The position numbers were made by a program, and so were the translations under genes. 64,000 bases of DNA from Flavobacterium sp. GTDB lineage: Bacteria; Bacteroidota; Bacteroidia; Flavobacteriales; Flavobacteriaceae. Positions 6,592 to 15,077 of the stretch are shown in pieces. How positions within the stretch are numbered: the stretch's first letter is position 1; each line of letters starts with the position of its first letter. The stretch is taken from NCBI RefSeq assembly GCF_017744675.1, contig NZ_JAGIAV010000004.1:1181033-1245032 (forward strand), read 5' to 3'. The notes under the pieces are model-generated. The model worked only from the letters and a program-made list of their open reading frames with translations, searched no databases and was not told where the DNA came from.

Positions 6592-8520
6592 ATGCACTTT
6601 AAACATCCCGAAATTCTATATTTTCTGTTTTTATTGATCGTTCCAATTTTGGTTCACTTATTTCAATTAAGACGATTTAAAACTTCTTATTTCACCAATG
6701 TTCGATTCTTAAAAGAACTTGCTATCCAGACTCGTAAGAGTTCTAAAATCAAAAAACGTCTTTTATTGGCTACACGTTTGCTATTGCTCACTTGCGCTAT
6801 TATCGCGTTTGCACAACCTTTTTTTGAAGCTGCTGATAGCAAAAACGCATCAAACGAAATGTATATTGTGCTGGACAATTCATTTAGTATGCAGGCAAAA
6901 GGTAAAAAGGGCGAATTATTAAAAAGAGCCGTGCAAGAATTGCTTGAAAACACTCCAGAAAACACTCCATTTTCACTTTTGACGAACACTGAAAATTTTT
7001 GGAATACTGATATTAAATCGTCTAAAAGCGCCTTACAAAACTTAAAATATAGTCCCTCTTCTTTTGATCTTTCTGCCATTACAGCCAAAATTAAAGCTCA
7101 CAAATCGGCTCACAAAAAAGATATTGTCATTATTACAGATGCCGTTGGTTTAAAAGAATCTGCCGTTAAAACTCTAGATTTTGAAGAAAAACCATACTTC
7201 ATAGTTCCAGAAGCAGAACAAAAAAACAATGTTTCGATTGACAGCGTTTATATCAATCAGACTTTAGAAAACTTCTACGAAATCGGTATTAATTTATCGG
7301 CTTATGGCGAAGATTTCAAACCAGTTTCAACGGCACTTTACAATCAAAACAAACTGATTGCCAAAACAATCGTCAATTTTGATTCGAAGAAAAAGAAAAT
7401 CAACTTCACGATTCCGAAAGAAGCTTTTCATGGTTATGTGGCCATTGAAGATAACGGTTTGACTTATGACAACAAATTGTTTTTTAGCATTTCTAAAAAC
7501 AAAAAAACAAACGTTATCAGCATTGGCGAACCTGAAAAAAGCAATTTCTTATCCAGAATTTATACTTCTGGCGAATTCAATTACAACAACTATTCGATTA
7601 GTGCTCTAGATTACAACAGTTTAGAAAAACAAAATACGATTATTCTAAACGAATTAACTGATATTCCACAAGCCTTACAGACTACCTTAAAAGCTTTTGT
7701 TGCCAAAGGAGGAAATTTAGTTGTTATTCCTTCTGAGAAAACATCTCTTTCAAGTTTAAATGCTTTATTGGGCAATTTTGGGAAAATCCAATTCGGGAAT
7801 TTAGAAACCAACAGTAAATTAATCACTAAAATTAATTTCGACCATCCTTTGTTTTCAGGAGTTTTTGAAAACAAAATCACGAATTTCCAATATCCGAAAG
7901 TAAACAGTTCTTTTGCCGTTTCGAGTCCGTATCCGGCTGTACTTTCTTTTGAAGATCAGATTGCTTTTGTAACTTCTGTCCAAAATCCAATTTCAGGAAT
8001 AACAGTTTTTACAGCTCCAATTAATAGTGCCAATTCCAACTTCCAGCAATCACCTTTGATTGTTCCGTTGTTTTATAAAATTGCTCAAAACAATCAAAAA
8101 ACGGGTGTAAATGCGCTAACAATTGGAAACAATCAGCCTTATTTTGCGGATGTTTTATTGACTAAAGATGCAATTTTGGAAGTAAAAGGAACAGACGATT
8201 CTTTTATTCCGATTCAGCAGATTTTAAATAATAAAGTCAAATTAACCTTCAACGATTTCCCTGAAACTGCTGGAAATTACAGCATTTTTGACAAAAAAGA
8301 ATGGGTTGAAAATATCAGTTTTAATTACAAAAGAACCGAAAGCGACTTGAGTCAGGTAAATACCAATGTAGTTTCTGATTTCAAAACTGCCGACACCATT
8401 TCGACCATTTTTAATACCTTACAAACAGAACGAACCGACAGCCAAATTTGGAAATGGTTTGTTATCTTTGCACTGTTATTTTTAGTATTAGAAATGGCGA
8501 TTATAAAATTTGTAAAATGA
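6592..8520 (+). CDS. BatA-domain membrane protein
   Basis: A 642-residue membrane protein. The N-terminus (residues 1-80) is a typical BatA/aerotolerance domain: two helices around FLFLLIVPILVHLFQL and LLLATRLLLLTCAIIAFAQPF separated by a basic loop. A von Willebrand-like region follows, with YIVLDNSFSMQ (a DxSxS-type metal site) and DIVIITDA. A large extracytoplasmic part and one C-terminal helix (WFVIFALLFLVLEMAIIKFV) complete it. Bacteroidota encode such proteins with the MoxR/Bat operon or alone; here it stands alone at the head of a forward gene run. A TATTTTTG -7 element at 6534-6541 is the likely promoter. Confidence 0.85.
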   Translation: MHFKHPEILYFLFLLIVPILVHLFQLRRFKTSYFTNVRFLKELAIQTRKSSKIKKRLLLATRLLLLTCAIIAFAQPFFEAADSKNASNEMYIVLDNSFSMQAKGKKGELLKRAVQELLENTPENTPFSLLTNTENFWNTDIKSSKSALQNLKYSPSSFDLSAITAKIKAHKSAHKKDIVIITDAVGLKESAVKTLDFEEKPYFIVPEAEQKNNVSIDSVYINQTLENFYEIGINLSAYGEDFKPVSTALYNQNKLIAKTIVNFDSKKKKINFTIPKEAFHGYVAIEDNGLTYDNKLFFSISKNKKTNVISIGEPEKSNFLSRIYTSGEFNYNNYSISALDYNSLEKQNTIILNELTDIPQALQTTLKAFVAKGGNLVVIPSEKTSLSSLNALLGNFGKIQFGNLETNSKLITKINFDHPLFSGVFENKITNFQYPKVNSSFAVSSPYPAVLSFEDQIAFVTSVQNPISGITVFTAPINSANSNFQQSPLIVPLFYKIAQNNQKTGVNALTIGNNQPYFADVLLTKDAILEVKGTDDSFIPIQQILNNKVKLTFNDFPETAGNYSIFDKKEWVENISFNYKRTESDLSQVNTNVVSDFKTADTISTIFNTLQTERTDSQIWKWFVIFALLFLVLEMAIIKFVK

Positions 8521-8533
8521 TTTTTTTTCACCG

Positions 8534-8627
8534 TTAAGGCATTAAGATTATTAAGTTTTTTTCTTTATGATCTTATTTTAAATGTCCAGAGAATTAAGTT
8601 CCTCGCTTTATGAACTTAATTTCTTAA
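8534..8627. repeat. Degenerate TTAAG/CTTAA inverted repeat with hairpin
   Basis: TTAAG cores at 8534, 8542 and 8551 face CTTAA cores at 8615 and 8623. A 10-bp stem AATTAAGTTC (8592-8601) / GAACTTAATT (8612-8621) sits inside. It resembles the 8-bp arrays elsewhere but is more degenerate (one 9-bp step). It separates the BatA-like gene from the dihydroorotase homologue and argues that the frame running through it is not coding. Confidence 0.6.
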
Positions 8628-8677
8628 TGGTAGAAAATAAAAAACATTTAATGTTTGATAAAATAAATATCTTAAAT

Positions 8678-9928
8678 ATGAAACTAATCATCAAAAGCGC
8701 CAAAATTATCGACTCAAAAAGTCCGTTTCACAATCAGACCGTTGATCTTTTAATTGCAGATGGTGTAATAGAAAAAATTGGGGTCTCTCTTCCAAACGAC
8801 GATGCAGAAGTGGTACGATTTGATGATCTTCATGTTTCTCAAGGATGGTTTGACAGCAGCGTTTCTCTTGGAGAGCCTGGTTACGAAGATAGAGAAACGA
8901 TAGCAAACGGTTTGAATGTTGCAGCAAAAAGCGGATTTACAGCAATTGCTTTACAACCCAATTCGTTGCCAATTATTGACAATCAGTCTCAGGTTAATTT
9001 TGTAAAAAATAAAGCAAATGGCTTTGCCACAGAAATTTTCCCAATCGGCGCTTTAACAAAAGCGAGCGAAGGAAAAGATATGGCCGAACTTTTTGATATG
9101 AAAAATGCTGGAGCCATTGCTTTTGGAGATTACAACAAAAGCATCGACAATGCTAATATCTTGAAAATCGCTTTACAATATGTACAAGATTTCGACGGAT
9201 TGGTAATTGCTTATTCACAAGACCCGAACATTAAAGGAAATGGCGTTGCAAACGAAGGAATTGTTTCTACAAGGTTAGGTTTAAAAGGAATCCCAAATCT
9301 AGCCGAAGAACTTCAAATTTCAAGAAACTTGTTTTTACTAGAATATACAGGCGGAAAACTTCACATTCCGACTATTTCTACGGCAAAATCGGTTGAATTA
9401 ATTAGAGAAGCGAAAGCAAAAGGACTAAAGTTAACTTGTAGTGCATCTGTACATCATTTGGTTTTAACCGATGAAAAACTTGATGGCTTTGACACTCGTT
9501 TTAAAGTGACGCCGCCATTAAGAACAGAAGTTGATAGACAAGCTTTATTAAACGGAATCGCTGATGGAACTATCGACTTGATTACTTCAGATCACAACCC
9601 GATTGATATTGAATTCAAAAAAATGGAATTTGATACGGCTAAAAATGGAACTATCGGTTTAGAAAGTGCTTTTGGAGCTTTATTAACGGTTTTACCTGTG
9701 GAAACTATTGTAGCAAAATTAACGGCCGCAAGAACTATATTCGGCTTAGAAAACAATACAATTCAAGAAGGAGCCAAAGCAAATATCACTTTGTTTACAA
9801 CTGAAGGAAAATCAACTTTTACAAAAGAAAACATTCTTTCAAAATCTAAAAATTCTGCTTTCTTAGGAACTGAAATTAAAGGTTCTGTGTATGGAATTCT
9901 AAATCAAAATCAACTAGTTACAAAATAA
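8678..9928 (+). CDS. Dihydroorotase homologue lacking the HxH metal motif
   Basis: A 416-residue amidohydrolase-superfamily protein of the dihydroorotase type, the third step of pyrimidine synthesis. I start it at the ATG at 8678 (MKLIIKSAKIID); the frame extends to 8582 but only through a repeat. The usual D-x-H-x-H-x-REPG motif reads DSSVSLGEPG (59-68): both metal-binding histidines are Ser and the Arg is Gly. Later motifs are closer to standard: KLHIPTIST, SVHHLVLTDE and TSDHNP. It may therefore be a non-catalytic DHOase partner like PyrX-type proteins, or have a changed activity. A genuine pyrC should exist elsewhere in the genome. The next gene follows after 5 bp. Confidence 0.85.
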   Translation: MKLIIKSAKIIDSKSPFHNQTVDLLIADGVIEKIGVSLPNDDAEVVRFDDLHVSQGWFDSSVSLGEPGYEDRETIANGLNVAAKSGFTAIALQPNSLPIIDNQSQVNFVKNKANGFATEIFPIGALTKASEGKDMAELFDMKNAGAIAFGDYNKSIDNANILKIALQYVQDFDGLVIAYSQDPNIKGNGVANEGIVSTRLGLKGIPNLAEELQISRNLFLLEYTGGKLHIPTISTAKSVELIREAKAKGLKLTCSASVHHLVLTDEKLDGFDTRFKVTPPLRTEVDRQALLNGIADGTIDLITSDHNPIDIEFKKMEFDTAKNGTIGLESAFGALLTVLPVETIVAKLTAARTIFGLENNTIQEGAKANITLFTTEGKSTFTKENILSKSKNSAFLGTEIKGSVYGILNQNQLVTK

Positions 9929-9933
9929 TACAA

Positions 9934-10260
9934 ATGAACAATTCAGTCGAAGAAGGAAAATCAATTGCAATTACAAGTTACATTTTAATCATTGGTGTTT
10001 TGATCGCCATGAGCATGAACTCTGAAAATAAAAACAGTTTTGCTTCTTTTCATATCCGTCAAGCCTTAGGTTTGTCTTTAACTTTTATCTCCTTTGGAGC
10101 CATCATCAGTAATTTCGATAGTTTTTTCATCACCTTCCCAATGTGGATTTGTATTTCAATTCTATGGACTTTTGGTATTTTTAATGCCATTCAAGGACAA
10201 ATGAGACCAATTCCTTTGGTTGGGGAATTGTTTCAAAAATGGTTTAAAAAGATTGGTTAA
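9934..10260 (+). CDS. Small membrane protein (DUF4870/Tic20-like)
   Basis: A 108-residue membrane protein with three hydrophobic segments: about 14-28 (SYILIIGVLIAMSM), about 45-65 (ALGLSLTFISFGAIISNF) and 67-85 (FITFPMWICISILWTFGIF). The segment NSFASFHIRQALGL is typical of the DUF4870 / Tic20-like family, often misnamed import component proteins. Function is unknown. It starts 6 bp after the dihydroorotase homologue and is almost certainly translated from the same mRNA. Confidence 0.75.
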   Translation: MNNSVEEGKSIAITSYILIIGVLIAMSMNSENKNSFASFHIRQALGLSLTFISFGAIISNFDSFFITFPMWICISILWTFGIFNAIQGQMRPIPLVGELFQKWFKKIG

Positions 10261-10281
10261 TCTCTTAAATCTCAATTTTTA

Positions 10282-10316
10282 AATTCCAAATTCCAAACTT
10301 GGAACTTGAAACGTGA
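10282..10316. repeat. 7-bp phased array AATTCCA/AACTTGA x5
   Basis: AATTCCA, AATTCCA, AACTTGG, AACTTGA, AACGTGA follow one another at exact 7-bp steps. The second half is close to the inverse complement of the first (TTCCAA / TTGGAA), so the tract can fold on itself. It lies between the small membrane protein and the carboxylesterase. Confidence 0.75.
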
Positions 10317-10348
10317 AACTAAAAAAAAACTCACAATCAACAATTAAA

Positions 10349-10993
10349 ATGAATCTATCTTTAGAATATAAAATAAGAGAACCAAAAGTAATTTTAGATA
10401 AAAATCCGTTATTGCTTTTATTGCACGGATACGGCAGCAACGAAGCCGATTTATTCTCTTTTGCTTCTGAACTTCCAGACAACTATTATATCATTTCTGC
10501 AAGAGCACCTTACGATTTGCAATATGGTGCTTACGCTTGGTACGCCATCAACTTTGATGCCGATCAAAATAAATTTTCAGATAACGAGCAAGCTAAAACG
10601 TCAAGAGACAAAATCGCTTCTTTTATTGATGAATTAGTAGCAAATTATCCTATCGATGCTAATAATGTCACTTTAATCGGATTCAGTCAAGGATCGATTT
10701 TAAGCTACGCAACAGCACTTTCTTATCCAGAAAAAATTCAGCGAGTAGTTGCCATGAGCGGTTATTTCAACGAAGAAATTATCAAAGAAGGATTTGAAAA
10801 TAACGATTTCAAAAACCTTAAAATATTCGCTTCCCACGGAACTGTAGATCAAGTAATTCCAATTGAATGGGCAAGAAAGACTCCAGCAATTTTAGAAAAA
10901 TTAAACATCCCTGCGGTTTACAAAGAATATCCTGTTGGACATGGAGTTACACCTCAGAATTTCTTTGATTTTAAGAATTGGCTGATTGGCTAG
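10349..10993 (+). CDS. Alpha/beta-hydrolase, phospholipase/carboxylesterase family
   Basis: A 214-residue cytosolic serine esterase. The start at ATG 10349 (MNLSLEYKIREPK) is preferred over a GTG at 10313 that lies at the edge of a repeat tract. The fold signatures are LLLLHGYGSNEADL (oxyanion loop, about 22-35), nucleophile Ser113 in GFSQGS, Asp167 in HGTVDQVIP and His198 in PVGHGV, which form a complete catalytic triad. Family members hydrolyse short acyl or thioester bonds; the substrate here is unknown. The isochorismatase-like gene follows 40 bp downstream and may be co-transcribed. Confidence 0.88.
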   Translation: MNLSLEYKIREPKVILDKNPLLLLLHGYGSNEADLFSFASELPDNYYIISARAPYDLQYGAYAWYAINFDADQNKFSDNEQAKTSRDKIASFIDELVANYPIDANNVTLIGFSQGSILSYATALSYPEKIQRVVAMSGYFNEEIIKEGFENNDFKNLKIFASHGTVDQVIPIEWARKTPAILEKLNIPAVYKEYPVGHGVTPQNFFDFKNWLIG

Positions 10994-11032
10994 TATTCAG
11001 TCGCAGTTTTTAACTAAATCCTTTGTAATAAA

Positions 11033-11602
11033 ATGAGTATTTCAAAACTTGATAACCCAGCATTAATTTTAATTGATATCCAAAAAGGTTTTCATGACGT
11101 TGCTTACTGGGGCGGAGATCGAAATAATATTGACGCCGAACAAAAAGCAGGCGAACTTTTAGAAATCTGGAGAGCTAAAAAACTGCCTATTTTTCATATA
11201 CAGCATTGTTCTTCAAATCCAAATTCGATTTTAAGCGAAACAAATCCGGGAAATGAATTTCAGGATGTTATAAAACCTCTTGAAAGCGAAATCATTATCA
11301 AAAAGAATGTCAACAGCGCTTTTATTGGAACGAACTTGAAAGAGTTAATTGACAATGCTAAGATCGCCAATCTTGTAATTGTAGGTTTAACTACAGATCA
11401 CTGTGTTTCTACTACAACGAGAATGGCTGGAAATTTTGGTTACAATGTTTACCTTGTTTCTGATGCAACGGCAACTTTCAACAAAAAAGGTCTAAACGGA
11501 GAAGATTTCTCAGCCGAAATCATACATCAAACTGCTCTAGCAAGTTTAAACGAAGAGTTTGCTCAAGTAGTAAATACTGCGTTTATTAAAGAGATTATTT
11601 AG
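11033..11602 (+). CDS. Isochorismatase-like cysteine hydrolase
   Basis: A 189-residue member of the isochorismatase/nicotinamidase superfamily. Asp15 lies in ALILIDIQKGF and the nucleophile Cys124 in IVGLTTDHCVSTTTR, preceded by the usual hydrophobic strand; a Lys at about 90-91 (IIIKKNVNSAFIGT) is the third catalytic residue. The protein probably hydrolyses an amide or vinyl-ether substrate in the cytosol, but no substrate can be read from sequence. It ends the forward run that starts with the BatA-like gene. Confidence 0.87.
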   Translation: MSISKLDNPALILIDIQKGFHDVAYWGGDRNNIDAEQKAGELLEIWRAKKLPIFHIQHCSSNPNSILSETNPGNEFQDVIKPLESEIIIKKNVNSAFIGTNLKELIDNAKIANLVIVGLTTDHCVSTTTRMAGNFGYNVYLVSDATATFNKKGLNGEDFSAEIIHQTALASLNEEFAQVVNTAFIKEII

Positions 11603-11605
11603 TAG

Positions 11606-11708
11606 TATTCAGTATTTAGAATTTTAGTATTCAGTTTTGTATGCAAACTTAGAGCTTTATCAAAGTTTCACGTTTATCATTTACAGCCCAAACTGAGCAC
11701 TAATATTC
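11606..11708. repeat. Inverted repeat of CAG/TAG-type heptamers
   Basis: Units TATTCAG, TATTTAG, AATTTTAG, TATTCAG after the stop codon are matched near 11683-11708 by CTGAGCA, CTAATATT, CTGAACA, CTGAACA. Both arms have unit lengths in which a single 8-mer interrupts 7-mers, and the orders mirror each other. This is an inverted repeat between convergent genes. Confidence 0.65.
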
Positions 11709-11728
11709 TGAACACTGAACATTAAAAA

Positions 11729-12154
11729 TTACTGTCCCGTATAAAGAATATCTTTTCCTTTCTTAAGTACATATCCTCTCCATGGAATTAACTGCCAATC
11801 GCCGTTAACCCAAGGTTCATCTTCAGATTTTCTTTCTAAAATAATGGATTCTTTTTGGGTATCTAAGAAAAGCTCTGCTTTATTTCCGTCAAAAATTACG
11901 TAAGATACAGTTGTATACTTTTTTCCATCGTCGGAATGCGATAGTTTTGTTCCTTCAAAAATTCGTACGCATTCTTTTTTAAGCGTTGACCAAGTATAGC
12001 CAGCCGAAGCTTTACATCCGTGAGAATCAGAATCGCCGCCTACAATGGTTTCTTTTTTCGGCTCTTTTGGAGTTGTGTTTACATTTTCCTGCGAAACTTT
12101 CTTAGCACAAGAAATGGCACTTGCCATAATCAAAAACAAAAACATCTTTTTCAT
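11729..12154 (-). CDS. Small lipoprotein, function unknown
   Basis: A 141-residue predicted lipoprotein: MKKMFLFLIMASAISCAKK has a lipobox Cys at about 16. After a charged linker (TTPKEPKKET) comes SHGCKASAGYTWSTLKKECV, a Cys-Ser-Gly-Tyr-Trp pattern that recurs in exported flavobacterial hypotheticals, with two Cys that could form a disulfide. The rest is predicted beta-rich. I assign no function. It follows the reverse-strand gene at 12199-12702 but a terminator hairpin lies between them. Confidence 0.6.
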   Translation of the reverse strand: MKKMFLFLIMASAISCAKKVSQENVNTTPKEPKKETIVGGDSDSHGCKASAGYTWSTLKKECVRIFEGTKLSHSDDGKKYTTVSYVIFDGNKAELFLDTQKESIILERKSEDEPWVNGDWQLIPWRGYVLKKGKDILYTGQ

Positions 12155-12176
12155 AATCCTATTTATTTAAAGTCAA

Positions 12177-12204
12177 AAAAAAATAGGATTATAAAATCCT
12201 ATTT
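12177..12204 (-). terminator. Terminator of the 12199-12702 gene
   Basis: AAATAGGATT (12181-12190) and AATCCTATTT (12195-12204) form a 10-bp stem with a 4-nt loop, followed on the reverse strand by a T run. The stem overlaps the stop codon of the upstream gene. Confidence 0.75.
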
Positions 12205-12702
12205 TTGATATAACCAAGTTTGATTTACTTCAAATGTAATATTATCGTCGTTATCTACAAAATATTTTAACAAGACTTCTCCCCACAATTCTCCATTACT
12301 ATAATCTGCAATGATCCATCTATGGTTTAAAATTTTCACTTTGTTGATGATGAATTTCTTTCCGTCAATCATATCCTGTCCTGTATAAGGATTCCCTTTT
12401 GGATTAGAATTGAAATCTAATAACTTTTCTGTTACAACTGGAATCAGTTTTTCATACAAAATCACTTTTCCTCCAGAAGCACTGTTATCAAAGTAATTCT
12501 GAGCATTTTCGTTATGTTCTAAAGAAAAATAATCAGCATCAGCTAATTTAGTTTTCACGATGTTTATGCTGTCTCTTAACTTCTTAGTTGTTTTTTCATA
12601 TCTCTGTTCTGCAAATTTTACTTCGCCGCTGTAAAACGCATAAGTAAAGACATTCATCAAAATGGCAAGAATAAAAAGATAAAGCATTAATGATTTTTTC
12701 AT
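12199..12702 (-). CDS. Membrane-anchored protein of unknown function
   Basis: A 167-residue protein with one N-terminal hydrophobic segment (LMLYLFILAILMNVFTYAFYSG, about 5-26), a charged helix that may form a coiled coil (KFAEQRYEKTTKKLRDSINIVKT) and a folded C-terminal part ending NITFEVNQTWLYQK. The segment is probably an uncleaved anchor facing the periplasm. I do not recognise a family. It starts 11 bp after the stop of the PhnP-like hydrolase and is probably in one transcript with it. Confidence 0.6.
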   Translation of the reverse strand: MKKSLMLYLFILAILMNVFTYAFYSGEVKFAEQRYEKTTKKLRDSINIVKTKLADADYFSLEHNENAQNYFDNSASGGKVILYEKLIPVVTEKLLDFNSNPKGNPYTGQDMIDGKKFIINKVKILNHRWIIADYSNGELWGEVLLKYFVDNDDNITFEVNQTWLYQK

Positions 12703-12713
12703 TGTGGGTATAA

Positions 12714-13478
12714 TTAAATTGTAATTTCTAAATTGTCGTAAGCCAAGAAAACATTTTCAGGAAGTGTTTTCTGCACTTCTTCGTGAAAACCTAAAACATG
12801 ACTAATGTGCGTTAAATACGCTTTTTCTGGTTTAACTAGATTAATAAAATCGAGTGCTTCTTGCAGATTAAAGTGTGTATTATGAGGTTCAACGCGCAAA
12901 GCATTTACAACCAAAACTTTTAATCCTTTCAGTTTTTCAACTTCAACTTGTTCGATTGTTTTCACATCGGTTAAATAGGCAAAATCATCAATTCGATATC
13001 CAAAAACCTGAAGGTCGCCATGCATAACATTTATTGGAATTGCCATTTTATCTCCTACGGCAAAAGGCGCATTGTTTTGCACTTCAATTGTTTTTACGCT
13101 TGGAGCGCCTGGATATTTATTTACTGTTTCAAAAACATAGTCAAAACGGCGTCTTAAATTGTCCAAAACACGTTTATGCCCGTAAATCGGAATTTCGCCC
13201 TGTCTAAAATTAAACGGACGTATATCGTCTAATCCAGCGGTATGATCTGCATGTTCGTGCGTAAAGAGAATGGCATCCAGTTTTCGGCATCCGCAAGAAA
13301 GCATTTGCTGTCTGAAATCGGGACCACAATCTACTACATAAGAATGCTCCTCCCATGTTATCCAAATGGACACACGAAGTCTTTTATCCTTAGCATCAGT
13401 GCTTTTGCAAACTGGATGATCGATTCCGATAATTGGAATGCCCTGAGAAGTACCTGTACCTAAAAAATAAACCTTCAA
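12714..13478 (-). CDS. MBL-fold metallo-hydrolase, PhnP-like
   Basis: A 254-residue metallo-beta-lactamase-fold hydrolase. The opening FLGTGTSQGIP and HPVC (21-24) are typical of the PhnP branch (phosphoribosyl cyclic phosphate phosphodiesterase and relatives). The metal motif HEHADH (74-79) is intact, with VVDCGPDFRQQ before it and HGDLQVFGYRID, YLTHISHVLG later. It probably cleaves a cyclic phosphodiester in the cytosol; no phosphonate genes are nearby, so the PhnP substrate is unproven. Confidence 0.85.
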   Translation of the reverse strand: MKVYFLGTGTSQGIPIIGIDHPVCKSTDAKDKRLRVSIWITWEEHSYVVDCGPDFRQQMLSCGCRKLDAILFTHEHADHTAGLDDIRPFNFRQGEIPIYGHKRVLDNLRRRFDYVFETVNKYPGAPSVKTIEVQNNAPFAVGDKMAIPINVMHGDLQVFGYRIDDFAYLTDVKTIEQVEVEKLKGLKVLVVNALRVEPHNTHFNLQEALDFINLVKPEKAYLTHISHVLGFHEEVQKTLPENVFLAYDNLEITI

Positions 13479-13538
13479 TTGAACTTAATTTTTTTACAAA
13501 AATAGGATTATTTCTCTTTCATTAGAAGCCTAATTTAC

Positions 13539-13546
13539 TAACTTTG
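13539..13546 (+). promoter_or_regulatory. -7 element TAACTTTG
   Basis: TAACTTTG matches the flavobacterial -7 consensus and lies 22 bp before the start codon at 13569. The -33 element is weak. Confidence 0.5.
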
Positions 13547-13568
13547 TAACAAATCTATTTAAAACAAA

Positions 13569-15029
13569 ATGGGTACAGAAATAAAACTCAAAGGTGACAA
13601 GGTCATCGAACAGATTCCTTCTATAAAAGACAAAGCTTTACGCATTAATTTAAACGAAAATATTTACGGGACATTTGCTGAGATTGGCGCTGGACAAGAG
13701 ACAGTTAGACACTTTTTCAGATCGGGAGGTTCGTCGGGAACTATTGCAAAAGCGATGTCTGCCTATGATAAAGATTTTAGTGATGCCATTTATGGAACCG
13801 AAACTGACGGAAGATATGTTACCGAAGAGCGACTAAAAAAAATGCTTACTCATGAAGGGCAAATCATCGAAGAGCGTTTAAGCCGTGAAAAACACCCTAC
13901 AAAACTTTTTTTCAGTTACGCCAATACGGTTGCTACAATAGATTTTGCCAAACAATTTAAAGGTCACGGTTGGGTTGGAATTCGTTACCAAATTGAACCA
14001 GACGAAGCTTACAACGAAATTATCTTACACATTCGTTTTAAAGAAACCGATGCAAGATTACAACAAGAAACACTTGGTATTTTAGGAGTTAACTTAATTT
14101 ACGGTGCTTTTTACAAATACAACGACCCAAAACGATTACTTCGTTATTTATACGATCACTTAGACAAAGATCAATTAGAGATCGACACCATTAACTTTTC
14201 TGGACCACGTTTTGCTGATGTAGACAATCGTTTGATGAGTTTGCAATTGGTTAAAAACGGAATGACAGATGCGGTAATGTTTAACCCTGAAGGAAAAAAC
14301 ATTCTTCCAGCCGCTATTTTATACAAAAAGAATCTTCTAGCTTTAAGAGGAAGCTTCCGTCCTGTTACTAAGGTAAATATGGATATGTATGAGAAGTCAT
14401 TAGAAATGTTTCTCAAAGAAAATAAAGTTGAAAAAGACAATACGCTTGTTATTTTTGAAATCACGCTTTCGAATTTACGTTCAGATGGTGAAATTGACGA
14501 ACGTGACTTTATGGACAGAGCCGAATTGCTTGGTTCTCTTGGCCAAACAGTTATGATTTCTAACTTCCAAGAATATTATAAAGTCGTAGAATACTTTGCT
14601 AATTATACCAAAGCTCGTATGGGATTGGCAATGGGTGTAAATAACCTAGTTGATATTTTTGACGAGAAATACTATCGCCACTTAAGCGGAGGAATTTTGG
14701 AAGCTTTCGGAAAATTATTCTACCGAGATATGAAAGTTTTCTTGTACCCAATGCTTGACGATGATGGTTCGTTAATGAATTCTAACAACTTGAAAGTTCA
14801 CCCGAGAATGAAAGAATTATACAAATTCTTCAAATTCAATGGAAAAGTGGTTGATATTGAAGACTATGATCCGAAAATCCTGGATGTTTTCTCTAGAGAA
14901 GTCTTAAAAATGATCAACCAAGGCCAAAAAGGATGGGAACCAATGCTTCCGTCTGGTATTGCAGAAATCATAAAAGAACATCATCTCTTTGGATATCATC
15001 CACAGACAGAATTAGAACAAAATAAATAA
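13569..15029 (+). CDS. Conserved 486-residue cytosolic protein, function unknown
   Basis: A 486-residue soluble protein with no signal peptide, membrane segment or beta-barrel pattern. I recall close relatives across Bacteroidota, sometimes mislabelled as TonB-dependent receptors; nothing here supports that label. Notable conserved-looking segments are GTFAEIGAGQETVRHFFRSGGSSGT (about 31-55), GHGWVGIRYQ, DTINFSGPRFADVDNRLMSLQL, LRSDGEIDERDFMDRAELLG and RMGLAMGVNNLVDIFDEKYYR. The glycine-rich first segment could bind a nucleotide, but this is speculation. It has its own promoter and a strong terminator (15031-15060), so it is a single-gene unit. Confidence 0.75.
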   Translation: MGTEIKLKGDKVIEQIPSIKDKALRINLNENIYGTFAEIGAGQETVRHFFRSGGSSGTIAKAMSAYDKDFSDAIYGTETDGRYVTEERLKKMLTHEGQIIEERLSREKHPTKLFFSYANTVATIDFAKQFKGHGWVGIRYQIEPDEAYNEIILHIRFKETDARLQQETLGILGVNLIYGAFYKYNDPKRLLRYLYDHLDKDQLEIDTINFSGPRFADVDNRLMSLQLVKNGMTDAVMFNPEGKNILPAAILYKKNLLALRGSFRPVTKVNMDMYEKSLEMFLKENKVEKDNTLVIFEITLSNLRSDGEIDERDFMDRAELLGSLGQTVMISNFQEYYKVVEYFANYTKARMGLAMGVNNLVDIFDEKYYRHLSGGILEAFGKLFYRDMKVFLYPMLDDDGSLMNSNNLKVHPRMKELYKFFKFNGKVVDIEDYDPKILDVFSREVLKMINQGQKGWEPMLPSGIAEIIKEHHLFGYHPQTELEQNK

Positions 15030-15030
15030 T

Positions 15031-15060
15031 AAAAAGTCCCAGAAAAAGGGACTTTTTTTT
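15031..15060 (+). terminator. Rho-independent terminator
   Basis: AAAAAGTCCC (15031-15040) pairs with GGGACTTTTT (15048-15057) around a 7-nt loop and is followed by T's, directly after the 486-residue gene. Confidence 0.85.
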
Positions 15061-15077
15061 GTTTCAGGTTTTTTCTT

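Noticed and set aside
8582..8677. N-terminal extension of the dihydroorotase homologue
   Set aside because: The frame is open but runs through an inverted TTAAG/CTTAA repeat, and MKLIIKSAKIID at 8678 is the natural start.
13569..15029. TonB-dependent receptor
   Set aside because: No signal peptide, plug or beta-barrel features; the protein looks cytosolic.
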